From: JAGDZR01 sp049115695
GTDB taxonomy: Bacteria > Bacteroidota > Bacteroidia > Cytophagales > Cyclobacteriaceae
Direction: 5' to 3'
NCBI GenBank assembly: GCA_049115695.1
Contig: JAGDZR010000016.1
Span: forward strand, 19,397-83,396
DNA length: 64,000 bases
Positions within the stretch are counted from its first letter, which is position 1. Every line of letters starts with the position of its first letter. The translations under genes and the position numbers were made by a program. A model generated the notes under the pieces. The model made no database searches. It had not been told where the DNA came from and was given only the letters and a program-made list of their open reading frames with translations. Below are positions 59,974 to 64,000 of this stretch, piece by piece.

Positions 59974-62025
59974 TTACCAGATTTTCACTCGATCTTCATC
60001 CGCCTTCCACAGTGGATCACCCTCTGTGATATCGAAAGCGTCAAAAAACGTCTGCATGTTCACAAGCGGTCCAATCGCCCTGAACATTCCCGGACTATGA
60101 GGGTCAGAGAGTATCTGATTTCTCAAAGACTCATCACGATATTTCGTACGCCAGATGGTCGCCCAACTTAGAAAAAATCGTTGTTCGGGTGTAAAACCAT
60201 CAATGTTCTCTTGTCTTCCATTTCGTTCATAATACAGCTGTAAAGCATCATATGCTGCGTTTAATCCTCCTAAGTCACCAATATTTTCACCTAAAGTAAG
60301 CTTTCCCTGTACGTTTACAGAATCCAATGGCTCATAAGCATCGAATTGTGCAACCAACAACGCAGTACGCTCCTCAAATCGCTCCTTATCTTCAGAGGTC
60401 CACCAGTTCACCATATTCCCATTTGCGTCAAATCGGCTTCCACTATCATCAAATCCATGTGATATTTCATGACCGATCACAGCTCCCATGGCGCCATAAT
60501 TAACTGCCGCATCAGCTTGATAATTGTAAAATGGTGGTTGTAGAATGGCTGCCGGAAATACAATTTCATTGTTCAATGGATGGAAATATGCATTCACTGT
60601 CTGAGGCGACATTCCCCATCTGCTCTTGTCAACATCCTTACCAATATCAGCTTTGTCTCTTTCAAATTGAAACTTTCGGGTATTTTCAATATTGTCATAA
60701 TAACTATAAAGCTCACCGGAGGCGTTCACTTCAAGCTCAGCATAATCTCTCCATTTGTCAGGGTAGCCAATCTTTACCCCCAGAGCATTCAACTTGGCAA
60801 TAGCCTGCTCTTTGGTTGAATCTGACATCCACTCAAGTGCTCCAATTCTTTTTTCAAAAGCCTTCATCAAGTCACTCACCATTTCCTCTGCTGTCGCTTT
60901 GGCTTCCGGAGGAAAGGTTTCTGCTACATACACTTTGCCAATTGCCTCGCCCAGCGCTCTATTGGTACTACCTAATACTCTTTCCCATCGTGGGGTCATT
61001 TCATTGGTCCCTCGAAGCACCTTCCCGTAAAAATCAAAGTTAGCCTCGACTACATTTTTGTTGAGATAGTTGGCGGACTGGTCGATTGTATTCCATCTGA
61101 GATAGGCTTTTAACTCATCTAAAGATCTATTGCTGAACATATTACTTACTTCAGTAATAAACTTAGGCTCCATGTTGATCAGAGAATCTTGAGTAATCCC
61201 CATTGCATCAAAGTAAGCTCTCCAATCGATGGATGGGGCACTTTCCTGAACTTCTGCAATCGTCATCGGATTATACATCAACTCCAGATTTCTTTGCTCG
61301 ATAGGTGTTAATGTAGCAAGTGCCAATTGCGTCTCAATGGACATCACCTGCTTTGCCATGTCCGAGAAATCACCTTCACCATATACCAATCCCAACATTC
61401 GCTCAATATGCGCAACGTACTTATTTCTAATCTCAATAGACTTCTCATCCTCCTTTGTATAGTAATCTCTATTAGGAAGTCCAAGGCCATCGGATCCGAT
61501 GTAAAGCGCATTGACATCACTTTTCTTCAGATGTGGAAAAACCCCAATACCTCCACTGAACGAGTTGTATCCATAGGGGTGCATTTCCGCCAATAAGCCC
61601 TGAATCTCTTCATTGCTTTCTAGCGCATCAATTTTATCCAACCATTTTTTGATAGGCTGGGTACCCACAGTTTCGGCCAGGGAAGAATCCATTCCAACGG
61701 CGAAAAAATCAATTGCCTTTCGCTCATCGCTTCCTGCTACAAATTCTGGGTTTTCGGCTGCCTTGTTCATGATATCAAGGACCAAATCATTGTTCCGATC
61801 TCTCAGTTCTCCAAAGCCTCCCCATCGACCTTCGTCTTCCGGGATTTCAGTATTTTTCAACCAATTTCCGTTCGCAAATTGATAAAAATCTGCTTTTGGA
61901 TTCACCGTGGTATCCATTTGTGAGATATCCAGTCCAGGTATCGTTTCAACTTGGGTGGTTGCTGATTCCTGGCAACTAATGGTAAATAGTGCCACCACCA
62001 AAAAAGCTAATGCAATTATTCTCAT
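59974..62025 (-). CDS. M13-family (neprilysin-like) zinc metallopeptidase, lipoprotein
   Basis: A 683-residue peptidase with a lipoprotein leader (ALAFLVVALFTISC). N-terminal M13 region: MDTTVNPKADFYQFANGNWL. The catalytic domain contains NEIVFPAAILQPPFY, the zinc motif VIGHEISHGFDDSG (HExxH plus later ENIGDLGGL supplying the third ligand), and a closing RVNGPLxN-like segment here FRAIGPLVNMQTF. M13 peptidases cleave oligopeptides in the periplasm or at the cell surface. Length is normal. It is followed by a terminator and stands alone. Confidence 0.95.
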   Translation of the reverse strand: MRIIALAFLVVALFTISCQESATTQVETIPGLDISQMDTTVNPKADFYQFANGNWLKNTEIPEDEGRWGGFGELRDRNNDLVLDIMNKAAENPEFVAGSDERKAIDFFAVGMDSSLAETVGTQPIKKWLDKIDALESNEEIQGLLAEMHPYGYNSFSGGIGVFPHLKKSDVNALYIGSDGLGLPNRDYYTKEDEKSIEIRNKYVAHIERMLGLVYGEGDFSDMAKQVMSIETQLALATLTPIEQRNLELMYNPMTIAEVQESAPSIDWRAYFDAMGITQDSLINMEPKFITEVSNMFSNRSLDELKAYLRWNTIDQSANYLNKNVVEANFDFYGKVLRGTNEMTPRWERVLGSTNRALGEAIGKVYVAETFPPEAKATAEEMVSDLMKAFEKRIGALEWMSDSTKEQAIAKLNALGVKIGYPDKWRDYAELEVNASGELYSYYDNIENTRKFQFERDKADIGKDVDKSRWGMSPQTVNAYFHPLNNEIVFPAAILQPPFYNYQADAAVNYGAMGAVIGHEISHGFDDSGSRFDANGNMVNWWTSEDKERFEERTALLVAQFDAYEPLDSVNVQGKLTLGENIGDLGGLNAAYDALQLYYERNGRQENIDGFTPEQRFFLSWATIWRTKYRDESLRNQILSDPHSPGMFRAIGPLVNMQTFFDAFDITEGDPLWKADEDRVKIW

Positions 62026-62157
62026 GCTATTGTTTATTAGTCCTATTCACATGAAAATACGAAGGTGTTATGAACCCATACAAAGGTGTTTGACAAATGG
62101 CAATAAGCTGTGGGCACTGGTCGATATACCTGAACTAATGTCAGTCACTAAATGGGG

Positions 62158-62553
62158 TTAAGTATTTGAATCAGGATTGGCAGTTTTGGGATGGGTAAAC
62201 AGCACTTTTGCAAAGGAAATGGCAAAGAAGCCATAAACTGGAAGTAGTACCCACCCAAATGGATAAATATCCAGATCAAACTTGAACAAGGAAATGAATG
62301 GGGCCGTAAAGCTCAGAAAATTTCCAAGTGCTACAGGTCTTGCATAAATACCCCCAATCAATATGCCCTTCGCCATCCAGTTCAGCATCGCCCACCCTAG
62401 CAATGCGGCACCAAATGCCTGCATAATCAGCTCCATAGCCTGATTGGTTTGGATATCAATCAATGCCATTATTTCTGCCGAAACAAATAAAAACCCAGCT
62501 CCTACAATACCATTCCAAATGGCACTGGTTGACATCAATATACGGGTGTTCAT
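62158..62553 (-). CDS. Small membrane protein of unknown function
   Basis: A 131-residue protein with four hydrophobic segments (WNGIVGAGFLFVSAEIMAL, LIMQAFGAALLGWAMLNWM, ALGNFLSFTAPFISLF, WVLLPVYGFFAISFAKVLF). It does not match a family I can name. Its ATG overlaps the stop of the MBG-repeat gene by four bases (ATGA), so it is translationally coupled to a large surface protein; a role with that protein is possible but unproven. Confidence 0.65.
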   Translation of the reverse strand: MNTRILMSTSAIWNGIVGAGFLFVSAEIMALIDIQTNQAMELIMQAFGAALLGWAMLNWMAKGILIGGIYARPVALGNFLSFTAPFISLFKFDLDIYPFGWVLLPVYGFFAISFAKVLFTHPKTANPDSNT

Positions 62554-64000
62554 TGTCGATAAATTAAAATTTTAGTCATCAACTCATTGGCATTCTCATT
62601 GGTACCCATAATGAAGAAAAGACCTTCACGTAAGTCTGAAACATTAATCATATTTACTTTCTGTGAGATTGACTTCATTACTCTACCGTGAATATCAACG
62701 ATTCGAATATCATAAAGAGGAATGCTCAATCTGATAAAATCGTCAGACGGATTAGGAAAAACGAGCCCTTCTGTGAACGCGCGCTGAATACCAAGTTCAA
62801 CCAATTTTTCTATAAACACTTGCTGACCAACAGTATCCGAAGGGAAGTAGTTAGAATTTCCTTTTTGGAAAGCTGATACTTCAATATGACCAGCATCCAA
62901 AAGGTTAAGAGTTTGATCAGTTATACTTGCAATGCGATCATTCGAACTTTTATATGTAATAGGTAGGCCAGAGGAAGAATGGGCATTCAGAATCACTGAC
63001 CCTAATGACAGATCAACCGTATCAGATAAATCAAAGGTAATTTCCTGGCTTGCTTTGCCTACAAAAAGAGTCCCATTGACAAGGTCAATCACATAGTTAT
63101 TATCAGTCATTTGTGAAAGTACAATTGCATAACTCCCGACCGAACTTGTGTCAACACAAGTAGTCAAAATCAAAGGATCACTATCCAAATCCAATGAGTC
63201 GTCATCCAATACAAAGCCATCATATGAATACTTCAATTCTGGGTTTTCGGAACCATAAGTCTTGGTCAAATCTTTTGCTGTAACCGTCAGGGGAGCCTTG
63301 GTCACATTAAGTGCTCCGGACACATAGCTGAAGTTATAATTATTGTCCTCTCCAGAAGAAAGGACAATTGGATATACATCTACTCCACTGCCAATCTCAG
63401 CTTCAGTTGTAATGACAGGTGGATTATCCAAATCCAGTGAATCATCGTCTAACACAAAACCTTCATAAGAATAGGTCAATTCCGGGTTTAGGGAACCATA
63501 AGTCTTACTCAAATCTGCAGCTGTAACCATCAGGGATGCTTTGGTCACTTCAAGTGCTCCGGACACATAGCTGAAGTTATAATTATTGTCCTCTCCGGAA
63601 GAAGGGTTGATTGAATATATACCTACTCCACTGCCAACCACCGCATCAGTTGTAATGGCAGGTGGATTGTCCAAATCCAGTGAATCATCATCTAACACAA
63701 AGCCGTCATAAGAATATGTCAATTCTGGGTTTTCGGAACCATAAATCTTGGTCAAATTTGTAGCGGTGACTGTTAGTAATGCCTTGGTCACATCAAGTGC
63801 TCCGGACACATAGCTGAATTCATATTTATCATCGTCTCCAGAAGAAAGGACAATTGGATATATACCTACTCCACTGCCAATCTCTACTTCAGTTGTAATA
63901 ACAGGTGGATTGTCCAAGTCCAGTGAATCATCGTCCAACACAAATCCATCATATGAATATGTCAATGTTGGGTTTTCCGAACCATAAATCTTGGTCAAAT
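62550..64000 (-). CDS. MBG-repeat surface protein with T9SS sorting domain, 5' end outside window
   Basis: The frame is open to the end of the window, so the N-terminus is missing. The visible 483 residues hold four MBG-type (YDG) repeats of about 81 residues, each with LTVTAxxLTKxYGSENPELTYSYDG-like openings (for example KIYGSENPELTYSYDGFVLD) and a DDDSLDLDNPP loop. They are followed by a spacer beginning GKASQEITFDLSDTVDL, an Ig-like stretch and a C-terminal T9SS type A block (VFPNPSDDFIRLSIPLYDIR, REGLFFIMGTN). It is likely a secreted or surface-anchored adhesin. Confidence 0.85.
   Translation of the reverse strand, partial: LTKIYGSENPTLTYSYDGFVLDDDSLDLDNPPVITTEVEIGSGVGIYPIVLSSGDDDKYEFSYVSGALDVTKALLTVTATNLTKIYGSENPELTYSYDGFVLDDDSLDLDNPPAITTDAVVGSGVGIYSINPSSGEDNNYNFSYVSGALEVTKASLMVTAADLSKTYGSLNPELTYSYEGFVLDDDSLDLDNPPVITTEAEIGSGVDVYPIVLSSGEDNNYNFSYVSGALNVTKAPLTVTAKDLTKTYGSENPELKYSYDGFVLDDDSLDLDSDPLILTTCVDTSSVGSYAIVLSQMTDNNYVIDLVNGTLFVGKASQEITFDLSDTVDLSLGSVILNAHSSSGLPITYKSSNDRIASITDQTLNLLDAGHIEVSAFQKGNSNYFPSDTVGQQVFIEKLVELGIQRAFTEGLVFPNPSDDFIRLSIPLYDIRIVDIHGRVMKSISQKVNMINVSDLREGLFFIMGTNENANELMTKILIYRQ
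63050..64000 (-). repeat. 243-bp tandem coding repeats (MBG units)
   Basis: Four copies of an 81-codon unit (about 63753-63995, 63510-63752, 63267-63509 and a diverged 63050-63266) are similar at DNA level, with long identical blocks such as the DDDSLDLDNPP codons. More copies probably lie beyond the window. Such arrays expand and contract by recombination and may be misassembled. Confidence 0.8.

Noticed and set aside
61907..62161. 84-codon plus-strand frame upstream of the M13 gene
   Set aside because: Most of it is antisense to the M13 leader, and the remaining ~130 intergenic bases show no protein-like pattern; nothing else is seen there.
1..64000. tRNA, rRNA, prophage or insertion-sequence genes
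   Set aside because: No cloverleaf-like segment, integrase, transposase or phage structural operon was recognised; the tail-fibre-like gene has a signal peptide and no phage neighbours.

Overview
The window looks like a chromosomal segment of a marine member of the Bacteroidota, most likely a Cytophagales-type organism. This rests on type IX secretion (T9SS) C-terminal sorting domains, a GLPGLI-family protein paired with an outer-membrane beta-barrel receptor, a fused CcoNO cbb3 oxidase with an attached CcoI/G/H/S set, MBG-repeat surface protein, DUF1080 and ThuA proteins, AT-leaning DNA without clear Shine-Dalgarno sequences, and several TTG/GTG starts. No rRNA, tRNA, CRISPR array, prophage or complete insertion sequence was seen.

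Layout. 1-3.9 kb: a tightly overlapping operon of a potassium channel (5' end cut by the window), a membrane-anchored spermidine-synthase-like protein, a Tat/lipoprotein-type FAD oxidoreductase and a DUF1080 protein. 3.9-5.7 kb: divergent catabolic genes, a FAH-family hydratase whose N-terminus looks frameshifted and a 2,3-diketo-L-gulonate-reductase-like enzyme. 5.7-7.2 kb: two arrays of ~130-bp REP-like repeats enclosing a HigBA toxin-antitoxin pair, with a duplicated scrap of the neighbouring response-regulator gene. 7.2-13 kb: an OmpR/EnvZ-type two-component system divergent from a GLPGLI protein and an outer-membrane receptor, with helically phased direct repeats between them. 13-18 kb: small regulators and single-domain enzymes. 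18-21 kb: GH29 and GH117-like glycosidases (red-algal galactan type) followed by a truncated lipoprotein start. 21-25.5 kb: TPR histidine kinase, small hydrolase, orphan coding remnant, FkbM methyltransferase and a lone MlaE permease.

25.5-28.7 kb: an Rrf2 regulator with a three-cysteine cluster and a B12-dependent (class II) ribonucleotide reductase. The two genes carry matching palindromic sites, and two DnaA-box-like repeats lie upstream. 28.7-34.2 kb: a PorE-like OmpA protein, an AraC regulator and an FtsX-type permease. 34.3-44.1 kb (minus strand): complete cbb3 oxidase structural and assembly operon, ccoI-ccoS-ccoNO-ccoQ-ccoP-ccoG-ccoH-safE-like-hemN; ccoS is a 54-residue gene. 44.3-51.7 kb: a two-gene operon for a 1469-residue tail-fibre-like protein with a C-terminal S74 chaperone domain and a 991-residue LRR/Ig protein with a T9SS tail. 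52-57.9 kb: a large ThuA/sugar-dehydrogenase/PKD/cytochrome c/CBM-like fusion and a second FtsX permease. 58-64 kb: TPR histidine kinase, M13 metallopeptidase lipoprotein, a small membrane protein and the 3' part of an MBG-repeat T9SS protein cut by the window end.

The cbb3 cluster, oxygen-independent HemN and class II RNR together suggest a life that includes low-oxygen conditions. The glycosidases, T9SS surface proteins and sugar dehydrogenase suggest a particle- or alga-associated polysaccharide user. The most interesting non-coding signals are the Rrf2/nrdJ paired sites, a shared promoter-associated motif before the S74/LRR operon and before a candidate small RNA upstream of ccoI, the phased GTTAACAC repeats, and the REP-like arrays around the toxin-antitoxin pair.
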